Assembly (NCBI GenBank): GCA_964520905.1
Contig: CAZFQL010000021.1
Span: 1-37,638 of the forward strand
Direction: 5' to 3'
DNA length: 37,638 nt
DNA from: JAGVIE01 sp964520905
Lineage (GTDB): Bacteria; Bacteroidota; Ignavibacteria; UBA10030; SZUA-254
The position numbers were made by a program, and so were the translations under genes. Positions within the stretch are counted from its first letter, which is position 1, and the number at the start of each line of letters is the position of its first letter. The notes beneath the pieces are model-generated. The model was not told where the DNA came from. It saw only the letters and a list, made by a program, of their open reading frames with translations, and did not search any database. Below, piece after piece: positions 8,378 through 18,510 of the stretch.

Positions 8378-10759
8378 ATGAATAAGAACAGCACAGAAAT
8401 ACAAAAAAAACTTATAGTACCATACAAGGATTTACTTGTAATCTCGATTGTCGCCGTTGTGGTATTAATATTGGCAGTTTATTTCAATTGGTTAGGGATA
8501 TTTTTTAAATGGCATATCTATTTAGAAAAATACAAACTCGACGAAATTATTGTTATTTTTATTGTGTTAACAATTGCGCTTGGAGTTTTCTCCTTCCGTA
8601 GGTGGAGAGAACTAAGAAATGAAATCGCTAAGAGCAGATCTCAAGAAGCGGAGATCAGATTGCTTGCCCAAACTGTTGTATCTGCAAAGGATTGCATTTC
8701 TATTACCGATCTGAACGATAACATTATATTTGTAAATGATGCATTCGTTAATGTGTATGGATATACTAATGAGGAATTAGCGGGCAAAAATATATCAATG
8801 GTCCGCCCTCCAAAAACATCGCTGGAAGCATTCCAACAAATACTTCCCACTACACTTACCGGAGAATGGCATGGTGAATTGATCAATCGCCGGAAAGATG
8901 GCAGTGATTTCCCGATCGAACTTTGGGCATCACTTGTCAAAGATGACGATGGCAAACCGGTTGCAATGGTTGGCGTTGCGCGGGATATTACGGAGCGCAA
9001 CCGAGCGGAAAAGAAGCTGCAGGAAGGTGAAGAGCGGCTGAGAGATATCATGTTCAGCATCGCCGATTGGGTGTGGGAGGTAGACGAGAATGGCGTCTAT
9101 ACCTACAGCTCGCATAAGGGCTTTGACCTTTTTGGGCGATCCAGTGAAGACATCATCGGAAAGACACCGTTCGATTTTATGCCACCGGATGAAGCAAAGA
9201 GAGTGGCGGCAATATTCTCTGAAATCGTGGCAAACAAGGTTCCCATAAAGGATCTCGAAAATTGGAATACTGATAAGAATGGTGAAAGAATCTGCCTCCT
9301 CACCAATGGTGTGCCTATACTGGACAAAGAGGGGAATCTCAAAGGTTACCGCGGCGTGGATAAAGACATCACCGAGCGCAAGCGTGTTGAGGCGGCACTA
9401 CAAGATTCTCGCGAGGACTTATATCGTCTGTTAAATTCAATCGCTGAAGGTGCATATGGAGTGGACACCAATGGCAATTGTACCTTCATAAACCGATCAT
9501 TCTTACAAATTCTTGGTTTTCAGAACGAGCAAGAAGTACTCGGCAAACATATACACGAACTCATTCATCATTCTCATAACGATGGCAGTCCATATCCGGC
9601 AAGTGAATGCAGAATGTATAGCGCTCATCATACCAATCAACCAATCAATGTTTCGGATGAAGTGTTTTGGCGCAAGGACGGTGGTTCGGTCCCGGTTGAA
9701 TACTGGTCACATCCGATTGTAAAGGACGGTGTGGTAGTAGGTGCAATAGCTACATTTCTTGACATCACCGAGCGCAAGCGAGCAGAAGAGCAATTGCGTA
9801 AACTCTCTCTTGCAGTTGAACAAAGCCCCGCCTCCATCGTAATCACCGACACGCACGGCAACATCGAATATGTCAATCCCAAGTTCACACGAGTTACGGG
9901 CTATACATTTGCAGAAGCTCTTGGAAAGAATCCCCGGATTTTGAAATCGGACGAAAAGCCTGCGGAAGAATACAAAACCTTATGGGAGACTATAACTGCC
10001 GGCATGGAATGGCGGGGTGAATTTCACAATAAAAAGAAGAGCGGTGATCTGTATTGGGAGATGGCATACATCTCGCCTGTCAAAAACAAAGACAGTGTCA
10101 TTACCCATTTCGTTGCGGTGAAAGAAGATATCACTGAACGTAAACAGGCGGAAAAAGCAATCAAGGAAAATGAAACCAAATTCAGGACCCTGTTTGAGGC
10201 GTCTAATGACGCAATCTTTATAATGGATAATAATAATTTTCTCGACTGCAATTCCAAAACCGAGCTCATTTTTGACTGTTCAAAGAAAGATATTGTTGGA
10301 CATTCACCAGTTGAATTTTCGCCACAATACCAACCGGATGGTCGTTTATCAACAGAGAAAGCAATGGAAAAGATTAGTGCGGCATTAAAAGGTGAACCTC
10401 AGTTTTTTGAATGGAAACACTGCCGCCTTGACGGCGAACTATTCGACGCTGAAGTGAGCTTAAACAAAATCGAACTTAATGGTATCAGTTATCTACAAGC
10501 TATCGTCCGCGACATCACCGAGAGAAAACGGGCGGAAGCCGAGAGAGAAAAAATCATCTGGGAATTGCAGCAAGCGATGGACAACATTAAGACACTAAGC
10601 GGTTTAATCCCTATTTGTGCTTCCTGCAAGAAAATACGCGATGATAAGGGATATTGGAATCAATTAGAAAAATATATAATCGAGCACTCAGATGCCAAAT
10701 TTACACACGGTATATGCCCGGAATGTACAGAAAAATATTATGGCGATTTTAAAAAATAG
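8378..10759 (+). CDS. membrane protein with five PAS domains and a C-terminal Cys4 module, no kinase
   Basis: This encodes 793 residues. Two N-terminal membrane segments (about 20-45 and 55-75) are followed by five PAS/PAC units, each closing with a DITER motif (D203, D330, D462, D584 and D712). After a short helix (ELQQAMDNIKTLSGL) comes a small C-terminal module with paired cysteines, C747-x2-C750 and C780-x2-C783, around KKIRDDKGYW; this probably binds a metal such as zinc. Similar short tails occur at the ends of other bacterial sensor proteins. No HisKA, HATPase, GGDEF, EAL or DNA-binding domain is visible, so how it passes on a signal is unknown. It lies just upstream of a full hybrid kinase that could be its partner, an inference from position only. 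Confidence 0.85.
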   Translation: MNKNSTEIQKKLIVPYKDLLVISIVAVVVLILAVYFNWLGIFFKWHIYLEKYKLDEIIVIFIVLTIALGVFSFRRWRELRNEIAKSRSQEAEIRLLAQTVVSAKDCISITDLNDNIIFVNDAFVNVYGYTNEELAGKNISMVRPPKTSLEAFQQILPTTLTGEWHGELINRRKDGSDFPIELWASLVKDDDGKPVAMVGVARDITERNRAEKKLQEGEERLRDIMFSIADWVWEVDENGVYTYSSHKGFDLFGRSSEDIIGKTPFDFMPPDEAKRVAAIFSEIVANKVPIKDLENWNTDKNGERICLLTNGVPILDKEGNLKGYRGVDKDITERKRVEAALQDSREDLYRLLNSIAEGAYGVDTNGNCTFINRSFLQILGFQNEQEVLGKHIHELIHHSHNDGSPYPASECRMYSAHHTNQPINVSDEVFWRKDGGSVPVEYWSHPIVKDGVVVGAIATFLDITERKRAEEQLRKLSLAVEQSPASIVITDTHGNIEYVNPKFTRVTGYTFAEALGKNPRILKSDEKPAEEYKTLWETITAGMEWRGEFHNKKKSGDLYWEMAYISPVKNKDSVITHFVAVKEDITERKQAEKAIKENETKFRTLFEASNDAIFIMDNNNFLDCNSKTELIFDCSKKDIVGHSPVEFSPQYQPDGRLSTEKAMEKISAALKGEPQFFEWKHCRLDGELFDAEVSLNKIELNGISYLQAIVRDITERKRAEAEREKIIWELQQAMDNIKTLSGLIPICASCKKIRDDKGYWNQLEKYIIEHSDAKFTHGICPECTEKYYGDFKK

Positions 10760-10896
10760 TTGACATTACTCATAAATACCATTAAATTATCTACGGTTTT
10801 TTTACGGAACATTAGTTTCAATTGTGCTTGAAAAAGATAATTGATATCTAATTTATTTTTCAGTTTGGTTAGTTAAAAACTATTGAGAGGTGAAGC

Positions 10897-13800
10897 ATGG
10901 AGCGCAGGGTTTCATTAACAAAACTTCCTACCATTGCAGGAACACTAACGGCAGTGGTTGGACTTCTGGTACTTATCGGCTGGCAATTTGATATTGCTAT
11001 CCTCAAGAGTCCTCTTGCAGGTGCTGTATCAATGAAGGCAAACACAGCCGCAGCTTTTCTTCTTGCCGGACTTGCACTCATCCTTCTTCAACGCTCGCAT
11101 ACTAAAACAAATTTGCTCGTCCGCGTTTGCGCTTTAATTATTGTCGTTATCGGATTCATTTCACTGTGCGAATATCTCTTCACTTGGAATGCAGGTATTG
11201 ATGAACTCCTCTTCCGTGAATCGAAAGATGCCGTGGGGACAATTCATCCCGGTCGGATGGCTCCAAATACAGCGTTGATTTTTCTGTTGCTTGGATTTGC
11301 TTTCTTCGTTCTCACGTATCAAAGAATCCGCAGCAGCTTTCTCATCGAGTTTCCTCTCGTCTTTGCAATCTCTATTAGTGTCATCGGGTTTGTGGGTTAT
11401 GCGACCGGGCTCGTGGAGTTGGCTGGACCCGCCGCATACACAAAGATGGCAATTCACACAGCAGCCGCTTTTATCGTCCTGTGTGTCGGGATGCTCTTCA
11501 CCGCCTATGAGCGGCAACGCTCTCCAATCACCATTGAACAAAAACTCTTTGCTGGACTTACTACCGCAACCGCCGTGATCATCTTCATCTCGCTCCTTTC
11601 CCTTTCGGGTATCAAATCTCTCCTTCAAGCAAGCAAATGGGTAGAGCATACACATCAAGTAAAGAATCAGCTCGACCTCGTTCTCTCACACGTTCTGGAG
11701 GTTCAATCGAATGGACGCGGCTTCATTCTCACTGGCAACGACGAATACCTGATACCGCGCGAAAAGGCTTCTCGCGAACTCTCGACCCTCATAAACAGCC
11801 TACGATTCCAAATAGCCGATAACCCACGACAACAGGAGTTGTTTGCATCGCTCGAGAAGTTAGTTGAAGAGCGCGTTGCATTCTCCGACCGGTTGGTTTC
11901 CACAAGAAAAACGGAGGGAGAAGCAGAAGCGCGTTTGTTGTTTGCAACCAATAGAGGAAAAATGATCACCGATAGCATCCGCGTTCTCCTCGCACAGATG
12001 ATGTCAGAGGAAGACCGGCTTCTGCAAATGCGCCAAAAGACTGTAGAAGACCATATGTCACAAACTCAGCTCATTATCTACCTCAGTGTTGTTGTTCAGG
12101 TTCTTTTACTGGCGTTCACCTTTGTTGTTGTAAACAAAGATGTGATAGGTCGGCGAAAGGCAGAAGCCAAACTTCGAGAACTGAACGAAGAGCTTGAAGA
12201 CCGCGTGAAAGAACGAACAGCATCTCTGGCTAAAAGCGAGGAACACTATCGCAGCACTTTAGAAAATTTGATGGAAGGATGCCAGATTATTGATTTTGAT
12301 TACCGCCATCTATACATAAACGATATTGCAGCGAAGCAAGGTTGTAGCACAAAAGATGAACTGCTTGGACATACAATGATGGAAAGGTACCCCGGAATAG
12401 AAAAGAGTCCAATGTTTGACAAGCTCCGGAAATGCATGGTAGAACGGGTTCATCAGGAGATGGAAAACGAATTCACTTATCCGGATGGTTCAAAAGCTTG
12501 GTTCGATCTCCATATGGAGCCAGTTCCTGAAGGAGTTTTCATATTGTCGATCGATATCACCCAGCGCAAGCTCGCCGAAGAAAAAATTCTTAAAGCGAAC
12601 CGCGTTTATGCTGTAATTAGTCAGATAAACCAGATGATTGTACGAACACGCGGCAAGGACGAGCTTTTCCGGGAAGCATGCCGCATCGCAATTGATTTCG
12701 GAAAATTCCAGATGGCATGGATCGGTTTAGTAGATGAAAGAACAAAACTTGTGAATCCGGTTGTTCATTCTGGAGTTGAAGATGGTTATCTCTCAATGAT
12801 TAAAAAGATTTCTATCGGCGATGTGCCCGAAGAACATGGTCCAACCGGAACCGCAATTAGAGAAGGAAAACATTTTGTATGCGATGATATTGAAAACGAC
12901 CCGCGTATGGCGACATGGAAGGACGAAGCATTAAAACGCGGGTATCGTTCTTCGATTGCATTACCGATAAAATTGTTTGGAAAGGTAATTGGCACTTTCA
13001 GTCTTTATGCGCGTGTGTCTCATTTCTTTGATCAGGAAGAAATCGTTTTACTCGATGAAGTAACGAATGATATTTCGTTTGCATTAGAAACAATCGAAAC
13101 AGAAAAAAGACGGATTGAAGGTGAAGAGGCACTGCGCAAGAGCGAGGAACGGTTCCGCCTTATATCAGAAAACGTCGCCGACCTCATCGCAGTGCTTGAC
13201 CTTGAAGGACGGCGTGTGTACAACAGCCCTATGTACAAGAATATCATCGGCGACCCGAATGAGTTACGCGGTACCGATTCTTTCCAGGAAATTCATCCAT
13301 ACGACCGTGACAAAATTAAAGCCATTTTCCAGGAGACAGTGAAAACGGGCATCGGTCAGCGTGCGGAGTATAGGTTTATGAAAAAGGACGGCACAATTTC
13401 CCACATTGAATCGCAGGGTAGCGTAATACGTGATAAAGACGGAAAAATCACGAACGTGGTTGTCGTAAGCCGTGATGTTACAGAGAAGAAACTGCTTGAT
13501 CAACAATTTATGCGCATGCAGCGTATGGAGAGCATTGGTACTCTCGCCGGCGGTATTGCGCACGATCTAAACAACGTGCTGGCTCCCATAATGCTTTCCA
13601 TCGAGATTCTTAAGAGAGCAATACCGGACGAACGAAGTCAAAAAATGCTTGAGACAATAGAAACCAGTGCACACCGTGGCGCTGCTATCGTAAAGCAAAT
13701 CCTTGGCTTTGCTCGAGGAGTTCAAGGAGAACAAGTGCCCATTCAGTTTCGCCATATCATTAACGAAATTACCAATATTATGAGGGAAACATTCCCGAAA

Positions 13801-14646
13801 TCGATATCAATAAAAGAGGATATTCCAAAAGACATCTGGACAATTGTCGGTGACCCGACAAATCTGCACCAGTTGGTGTTGAACCTGTGTGTTAATGCAC
13901 GTGACGCAATGCCGGATGGCGGAACCATTAATATCAAGGCGGAGAACAAAGTCATTGACGAACACTATTCCCGTATGCACCTCGAGGCGAAACCGGGTCG
14001 GTTCGTTATGCTTAATGTCGAGGATACCGGATGCGGCATACCGCCCGCCGTTTTGGAACATATCTTTGAGCCGTTTTTTACCACCAAGGAAGTTGGTAAA
14101 GGAACAGGGCTTGGACTCTCTACAGTCCACACCATCGTCAAAAGTCACGGTGGTTTTGCCAACGTGTATAGCGAAGTTGGCAAAGGAACAACATTCAGAA
14201 TCTACTTACCCACCGCGAAGGAGACGAGTGATATTAAACCGAAGTTAGAAAAACCTAAAGAAATGTTACTGGGCAACGGGGAGCTAATTTTGGTGGTGGA
14301 TGATGAAAGCTCAATCCAACAAATTACCAAACATACGCTTGAGGCACATGGTTATCGGGTAATTACGGCATCGGATGGAACAGAAGCAGTTGCACTTTTT
14401 GCGTCGAGAAAAGATGAAATTGCTTTGGTGTTGACCGATATGATAATGCCGATTATGGATGGAACACTTACAATCCAGGTTCTTCGCAAGATGAAACCTA
14501 CCGTCAGGATCATAGCTTCAAGCGGCTTGGCAAGCGATCGTAATAGCGCAACAGGTAAAGAACTTGGCGCTAACGCCTTCCTTGTTAAACCTTACAGTGC
14601 AGAACAACTTTTAGAAACAATTCATTCTGTATTACATAAACAATAG
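10897..14646 (+). CDS. membrane hybrid histidine kinase (CHASE3, PAS, GAF, PAS, HisKA, HATPase, receiver)
   Basis: This encodes 1249 residues, with GAGAGG 6 nt upstream of the ATG. The N-terminus has about six membrane helices (residues 15-205), then a helix near 212-235, a CHASE3-like sensor region (about 240-375, with the typical RGFILTG motif) and another helix (392-412). In the cytoplasm follow a coiled coil, PAS (445-560), GAF (565-735) and PAS (749-865). The kinase core has phospho-acceptor H889 in GGIAHDLNN, N-box N1000 and a GTGLGLS glycine box starting at 1069. A C-terminal receiver (about 1120-1245) carries VVDDE, phospho-acceptor D1181 in LTDMIMP and the later conserved lysine in LVKP. 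All residues needed for autophosphorylation and internal transfer are present. The stimulus and final target are unknown; no separate output regulator is next to it. Confidence 0.93.
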   Translation: MERRVSLTKLPTIAGTLTAVVGLLVLIGWQFDIAILKSPLAGAVSMKANTAAAFLLAGLALILLQRSHTKTNLLVRVCALIIVVIGFISLCEYLFTWNAGIDELLFRESKDAVGTIHPGRMAPNTALIFLLLGFAFFVLTYQRIRSSFLIEFPLVFAISISVIGFVGYATGLVELAGPAAYTKMAIHTAAAFIVLCVGMLFTAYERQRSPITIEQKLFAGLTTATAVIIFISLLSLSGIKSLLQASKWVEHTHQVKNQLDLVLSHVLEVQSNGRGFILTGNDEYLIPREKASRELSTLINSLRFQIADNPRQQELFASLEKLVEERVAFSDRLVSTRKTEGEAEARLLFATNRGKMITDSIRVLLAQMMSEEDRLLQMRQKTVEDHMSQTQLIIYLSVVVQVLLLAFTFVVVNKDVIGRRKAEAKLRELNEELEDRVKERTASLAKSEEHYRSTLENLMEGCQIIDFDYRHLYINDIAAKQGCSTKDELLGHTMMERYPGIEKSPMFDKLRKCMVERVHQEMENEFTYPDGSKAWFDLHMEPVPEGVFILSIDITQRKLAEEKILKANRVYAVISQINQMIVRTRGKDELFREACRIAIDFGKFQMAWIGLVDERTKLVNPVVHSGVEDGYLSMIKKISIGDVPEEHGPTGTAIREGKHFVCDDIENDPRMATWKDEALKRGYRSSIALPIKLFGKVIGTFSLYARVSHFFDQEEIVLLDEVTNDISFALETIETEKRRIEGEEALRKSEERFRLISENVADLIAVLDLEGRRVYNSPMYKNIIGDPNELRGTDSFQEIHPYDRDKIKAIFQETVKTGIGQRAEYRFMKKDGTISHIESQGSVIRDKDGKITNVVVVSRDVTEKKLLDQQFMRMQRMESIGTLAGGIAHDLNNVLAPIMLSIEILKRAIPDERSQKMLETIETSAHRGAAIVKQILGFARGVQGEQVPIQFRHIINEITNIMRETFPKSISIKEDIPKDIWTIVGDPTNLHQLVLNLCVNARDAMPDGGTINIKAENKVIDEHYSRMHLEAKPGRFVMLNVEDTGCGIPPAVLEHIFEPFFTTKEVGKGTGLGLSTVHTIVKSHGGFANVYSEVGKGTTFRIYLPTAKETSDIKPKLEKPKEMLLGNGELILVVDDESSIQQITKHTLEAHGYRVITASDGTEAVALFASRKDEIALVLTDMIMPIMDGTLTIQVLRKMKPTVRIIASSGLASDRNSATGKELGANAFLVKPYSAEQLLETIHSVLHKQ

Positions 14647-14667
14647 AATGCAAGATGGAGACCATAT

Positions 14668-14699
14668 TCTCGCACCGGCGCTCCAGCGTCGGTGCGAGA
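14668..14699. terminator. strong GC-rich hairpin after the hybrid kinase
   Basis: TCTCGCACCG (14668-14677) and CGGTGCGAGA (14690-14699) pair perfectly, with further pairing in the loop. It begins 21 nt past the kinase stop codon. There is no T tract, so it may be a dispersed palindrome or an RNA-stabilising hairpin rather than an intrinsic terminator. Confidence 0.5.
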
Positions 14700-14737
14700 T
14701 ACTGCATCGCGAAGCGGAGTGTCAGGACGAAAACAAA

Positions 14738-14787
14738 AAACCCCCGGCATCTTTCTTTGAAAAAACTGAGACAGATACCAGAGGTTT
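14738..14787. terminator. 50-nt hairpin element (copy 2)
   Basis: This is 42 of 50 nt identical to the element at 7770-7819, including the loop (TGAAA, AACTGAGA), although its own stem pairs less well. It lies between the convergent kinase and aminotransferase genes, just as copy 1 lies beside the aminotransferase remnant. Confidence 0.6.
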
Positions 14788-14792
14788 ACCAA

Positions 14793-14846
14793 GCAAACCC
14801 TCCGAAGGTTAATTTTACCTAATCCACGCAAACCCTCGGAAGGTTA
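14793..14846. repeat. two 19-bp direct repeats spaced 35 bp
   Basis: GCAAACCCTCCGAAGGTTA (14793-14811) and GCAAACCCTCGGAAGGTTA (14828-14846) differ at one base. Each contains an AACC...GGTT partial palindrome. They end 7 bp from the aminotransferase stop codon. Confidence 0.65.
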
Positions 14847-14853
14847 CATATAA

Positions 14854-16191
14854 TTACGCTTTCATTTCTTTTAAAGAAGTACGAAGTATATTCACTCCCT
14901 CATCAATTTGATTTTTATTGATGGTTAGCGGCGGGCGGAATCGCATCGCTCGCTCACCACTTCCAAGAATTACGAGCCCTTTCTCCGACGCTTTCTTGCG
15001 AAGTTCATTTCGCTGGGCGGTTGTCGGCAGATCGAATGCGCTGAAGAGTCCTTTACCCCGCACGTTGCCAACGAGCATAGGGAATTCAATCTGCATCTCG
15101 TGCAATTTCGACTGCAGATATTCACCAACAACACGCGCATTATCTACAAGCTTGTCTTCTTCTATAATTTCTAAATACCGCTGTGAACGAACCATATCTA
15201 CTAAACTGCCCCCCCACGTCGAGTTCAAACGGCTCGGAACTTTGAAGACGTTTTCCTTCACTTCATCGATACGTTTACCCGACATGAATCCGCACACCTG
15301 TGTTTTCTTCCCGAAGGAAATCATATCCGGCTGAATGTAATGCTGATGCGCCCACATCTTGCCGGTCAGACCGATACCGGTTTGGACTTCATCAAGAATA
15401 AGCATGATCTCGTTTTCGTCGGCAATTACACGGAGAGCCTCGAAGAATTCTTTCCTGAAATGATTATCGCCGCCCTCGCCCTGTATTGGCTCAAGGATGA
15501 TGGAAGCAATATCGTTCTTGTATTGACTGATAGCATCTTTTATCTGTTTGATAGAATTCTGTTCTGATTGCTGAACAGTTTTCAGATTTTCTTCTGTTAG
15601 CGGAAACTTCACAACCGGATTATCTATGCGGGGCCATTGGAATTTCGGATAGTAATCGATCTTTGTAGGATCGGTATTGGTTAATGACATAGTATAACCG
15701 GTTCGTCCATGAAATGCCTGCCGAAAATGAATCACCTTCATCTTCGATTCATCCTGCAAACCTTTGTAAATCCCCTTTGCAAGGTTCTTGCGCATCTTCC
15801 AATCGAATGCCGCTTTGAGCGCGTTCTCAACGCCAAGCGCACCGCCTTCGACAAAGAATACGTGTGGAAAATAATCGGGCATCGCTATTCGCGCAAACGT
15901 ATCAACGAACTCTGCCATCTCAACACAGTACACGTCGGAATTTGTCGGCTTGTTGATCGAAACATACGCCATCTTCTCTTTGAATTCCGGCGTCATCATC
16001 CTGGGATGATTCAAACCGACCGGCATCGAAGCGACGAAAGTGAAAAAATCGAGCAGTCGGCGGTTCGATTTCGAATCCCAGATGTACACGCCTTCGCTCT
16101 TTTTCAAATCGATAATAAAATCGAGGACATCAACAAGCATGTGCTTGCCGATTGAGGACTCTACGTCCTTAGGTAGAATATTTAATTTCAT
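14854..16191 (-). CDS. lat: L-lysine 6-aminotransferase (lysine epsilon-aminotransferase)
   Basis: This is a 445-residue fold-type I PLP aminotransferase, close to the usual length of the family (about 450). It would move the epsilon-amino group of lysine to 2-oxoglutarate, giving 2-aminoadipate 6-semialdehyde and glutamate in the cytoplasm. Family features are FTFVASMPVGLNHPR near the N-terminus, FVEGGALGVENALKAAFDW, LDEVQTGIGLTGKMWAHQ, and SFGKKTQVCG with K295 as the expected PLP lysine. The C-terminus has GSGERAMRFRPPLTI. It stands alone on the minus strand, convergent with the hybrid kinase. The product could be oxidised by the aldehyde dehydrogenase encoded at 20724-22208. A C-terminal relic of a second copy is at 7831-7965. 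Confidence 0.9.
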   Translation of the reverse strand: MKLNILPKDVESSIGKHMLVDVLDFIIDLKKSEGVYIWDSKSNRRLLDFFTFVASMPVGLNHPRMMTPEFKEKMAYVSINKPTNSDVYCVEMAEFVDTFARIAMPDYFPHVFFVEGGALGVENALKAAFDWKMRKNLAKGIYKGLQDESKMKVIHFRQAFHGRTGYTMSLTNTDPTKIDYYPKFQWPRIDNPVVKFPLTEENLKTVQQSEQNSIKQIKDAISQYKNDIASIILEPIQGEGGDNHFRKEFFEALRVIADENEIMLILDEVQTGIGLTGKMWAHQHYIQPDMISFGKKTQVCGFMSGKRIDEVKENVFKVPSRLNSTWGGSLVDMVRSQRYLEIIEEDKLVDNARVVGEYLQSKLHEMQIEFPMLVGNVRGKGLFSAFDLPTTAQRNELRKKASEKGLVILGSGERAMRFRPPLTINKNQIDEGVNILRTSLKEMKA

Positions 16192-16245
16192 AAAACACCT
16201 TGTCAGAGTTATAAGTTAATAGTTATGAGTAATTAGTTTCATAAA

Positions 16246-16263
16246 GCGATTTTTTAAAATCGC
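16246..16263. repeat. short A/T-rich palindrome in the lat-TonB receptor gap
   Basis: GCGATTTT and AAAATCGC pair perfectly around two T residues. It sits between the TonB receptor gene end (16474) and the lat start (16191), both read leftward. It could be a weak terminator or an operator. Nothing else was recognised in this 282-nt gap. Confidence 0.35.
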
Positions 16264-16473
16264 CTCATGATTGAAATGACAAAAACTAAACGCGATTTAG
16301 AAGAATTCCTGGTGCTCGTAGAGGGAAAGAATATAGGGTCTTCCGGGAATTTGCGGAATCTGAAGTTTAAACCAAACTTTTTGTATTTGCCGGAAGTTTA
16401 ACATGGTGAAATATAATAAAAATTCCGCTGACCGCCAAACATTTACGTCATAAAAATATCCGCGTTATGTTTA

Positions 16474-18492
16474 TTAATTATGAAATCGAAGCGTTAAATA
16501 GCCAGTCCTTCCCGCTTCCGGATATCCATCAACGATAGAATAATTCCGGTCGAGTAAATTCTCGATGCCCGCATAGACAATCACATTCCTATGCACAGAG
16601 ATTGAAGCGTTTATATTGAAAACAGTAAACGCACTTGCTCCGTAAATACCATCGCTTGTACTGAATCGTTTTGAATCATACTCCATACTTCCCCGAATAT
16701 CAACCGGAGCTATCGGGATAATCCCGATGTAAATTGCAGCTTTGTGAACGGGTGTATCCAGAAAACGCACCGAGGGATTTGTAATGTTTTCTCTCTTCAA
16801 CAATGTATAATTTGCACCGAGATCGATCGCTGATATAGGTCGTACTGTAACTTCTGTTTCAATACCGTAGTACCGCGCCTTACCAAGATTCTGCATCTGG
16901 TTTAAAGTCCCCCGTATATTACTTACCTGTTGGATAACATCGCGGACATCGTTGTAGAATAAATTCACTTTGTATGCAGTGTTCTTCCCGATTATTTCAT
17001 GATAAGATAAGTCATAATTGATTGCCATCTCCGGTTTTAATCCGGGATTTGGTATTGCGGTTCCAAGTTTGTATGAATAACGATCCTTCATCGTGGCAAA
17101 CCGGGTTTTCTTCGCGATGCTGATTGAAATTTCCCGTCCCGAAGAAAGCGTCAAGATACTTCCGATCTGAAGATTCCATGCTTCGCTGTTGCCCATCTGG
17201 AAATCCGATACAATTTTCGTCTTGCTGTCATAATCTTGCGCTTGCAAACTCTCACGAATATCGTAGCTCACACCGCCGATTACCGAGACTTGATCATGCA
17301 GACGATAAACGTCTTCTATTCCAACAGAGATTGTGGCATCGCGTACCATCCGTGCAGCTTCGCCAAGATTGTGCTCTCTATGAATATCATGCTTCCAATG
17401 AAACGCGGCTGTGAGTTTGTGTATTTCTATAAATCTTGTTGACGCTTCGACTGCAGATCCCCACGTATCATCATCGTAGTAACTTTGAAATGAACTCTTT
17501 TTTATCTGAGTAGAATAATTGGCATCGTCATACCCGAAAACTGTATTCGTAAATTTATCATGGAAGAACCGCGTCTTTACCAGAAATTTATCGTCGGATT
17601 CTTTGTCGCCGAAAACCGTTTGTGTGATCAGGTATTCGCTCACCTTATCCCAATCGGGCCAGCGCCAGTATCGTATGCTCGCGTTTTGATTGAGACCCGT
17701 GTACACCGGATTTCCTTTCTCTCCCTGCTGGTTAACAAAGCTAAATGAATATTCATCGGTTTCATTCGGTGTTAAGCCGGCTTTGATACTGTATTTACTA
17801 TCCTTGCGGGACGAATTATTCCGTTCGCCTCCGTTCTCTGTCGGTGCCGCTGTGAAAGCTTTCGAAAGTGGAAACGAATTTTGCCTTAACTTCGATGCGC
17901 TTCCTTCTACATAATATAAACCCTGGTTCGTGCCTAAACTTAACGCATAGTTGTATCCGTTGCCGCTCGCGATTCCGCCAATAGCATTGTAATCGAGAGG
18001 TGTTTCCGGCTTTCTTGTAACTAGATTTATAGCGCCTCCTAATGCGTTCGCGCCATAAAGAACCGACGAGAAACCTTTGGTGACAGTAATCTCCGATAGA
18101 TCGAATGTTGTAAATCGCGCAAGGTCAACGTAACCGTCATACGGCACGTATTCAGGAATGCCATCAAGAAAAACAGGCACCTGACGCAAATCATAACCAC
18201 GCACGTAAACCATGGATTCGTTTCTCGATCCTACTTTTGCAAGCGATAAACCCGGAAGCGTACTCAGCGCCCGCGAGGCATCCAATAAATTGTAATCATC
18301 TATATCCGCCCTCTGAACATAGCTCTGACGGAAAGGAACACTGAGACCATCCTGAATTCCCACGATGACTATCTCTCCTAAATAAAATATCCTTGTGCTG
18401 TCATTTACTCCTTCCAGAGAAGAGAAACAGTTACCAACAGATGCCACGATGACGAACAATGTAATAAAACAATACCTTGATATAGTTTTCAT
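16474..18492 (-). CDS. TonB-dependent outer-membrane receptor
   Basis: This encodes 672 residues with a signal peptide (MKTISRYCFITLFVIVASVG...). The plug domain spans about 40-160 and contains SRALSTLPGLSL, VYVRGYDLRQVPVFLDGIP and VLYGANALGGAINLVTRKP. The rest is a beta-barrel with alternating aromatic strands, ending in the terminal strand GYLTLRFHN. It would import a scarce ligand across the outer membrane using TonB energy. There is no N-terminal carboxypeptidase-like domain and no SusD partner, which argues against a glycan system and fits small cofactors, metals or chelates better. It starts 18 nt after the membrane-NTPase gene, so both are probably one operon behind the leader at 20294-20558. 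The ligand cannot be told from the sequence. Confidence 0.92.
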   Translation of the reverse strand: MKTISRYCFITLFVIVASVGNCFSSLEGVNDSTRIFYLGEIVIVGIQDGLSVPFRQSYVQRADIDDYNLLDASRALSTLPGLSLAKVGSRNESMVYVRGYDLRQVPVFLDGIPEYVPYDGYVDLARFTTFDLSEITVTKGFSSVLYGANALGGAINLVTRKPETPLDYNAIGGIASGNGYNYALSLGTNQGLYYVEGSASKLRQNSFPLSKAFTAAPTENGGERNNSSRKDSKYSIKAGLTPNETDEYSFSFVNQQGEKGNPVYTGLNQNASIRYWRWPDWDKVSEYLITQTVFGDKESDDKFLVKTRFFHDKFTNTVFGYDDANYSTQIKKSSFQSYYDDDTWGSAVEASTRFIEIHKLTAAFHWKHDIHREHNLGEAARMVRDATISVGIEDVYRLHDQVSVIGGVSYDIRESLQAQDYDSKTKIVSDFQMGNSEAWNLQIGSILTLSSGREISISIAKKTRFATMKDRYSYKLGTAIPNPGLKPEMAINYDLSYHEIIGKNTAYKVNLFYNDVRDVIQQVSNIRGTLNQMQNLGKARYYGIETEVTVRPISAIDLGANYTLLKRENITNPSVRFLDTPVHKAAIYIGIIPIAPVDIRGSMEYDSKRFSTSDGIYGASAFTVFNINASISVHRNVIVYAGIENLLDRNYSIVDGYPEAGRTGYLTLRFHN

Positions 18493-18510
18493 ATTAGTCT
18501 TGTATTAATC

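Noticed and set aside
11161..11658. 165-codon minus-strand frame within the hybrid kinase
   Set aside because: It lies opposite the membrane region of a well-supported kinase and has no recognisable motif or ribosome site.
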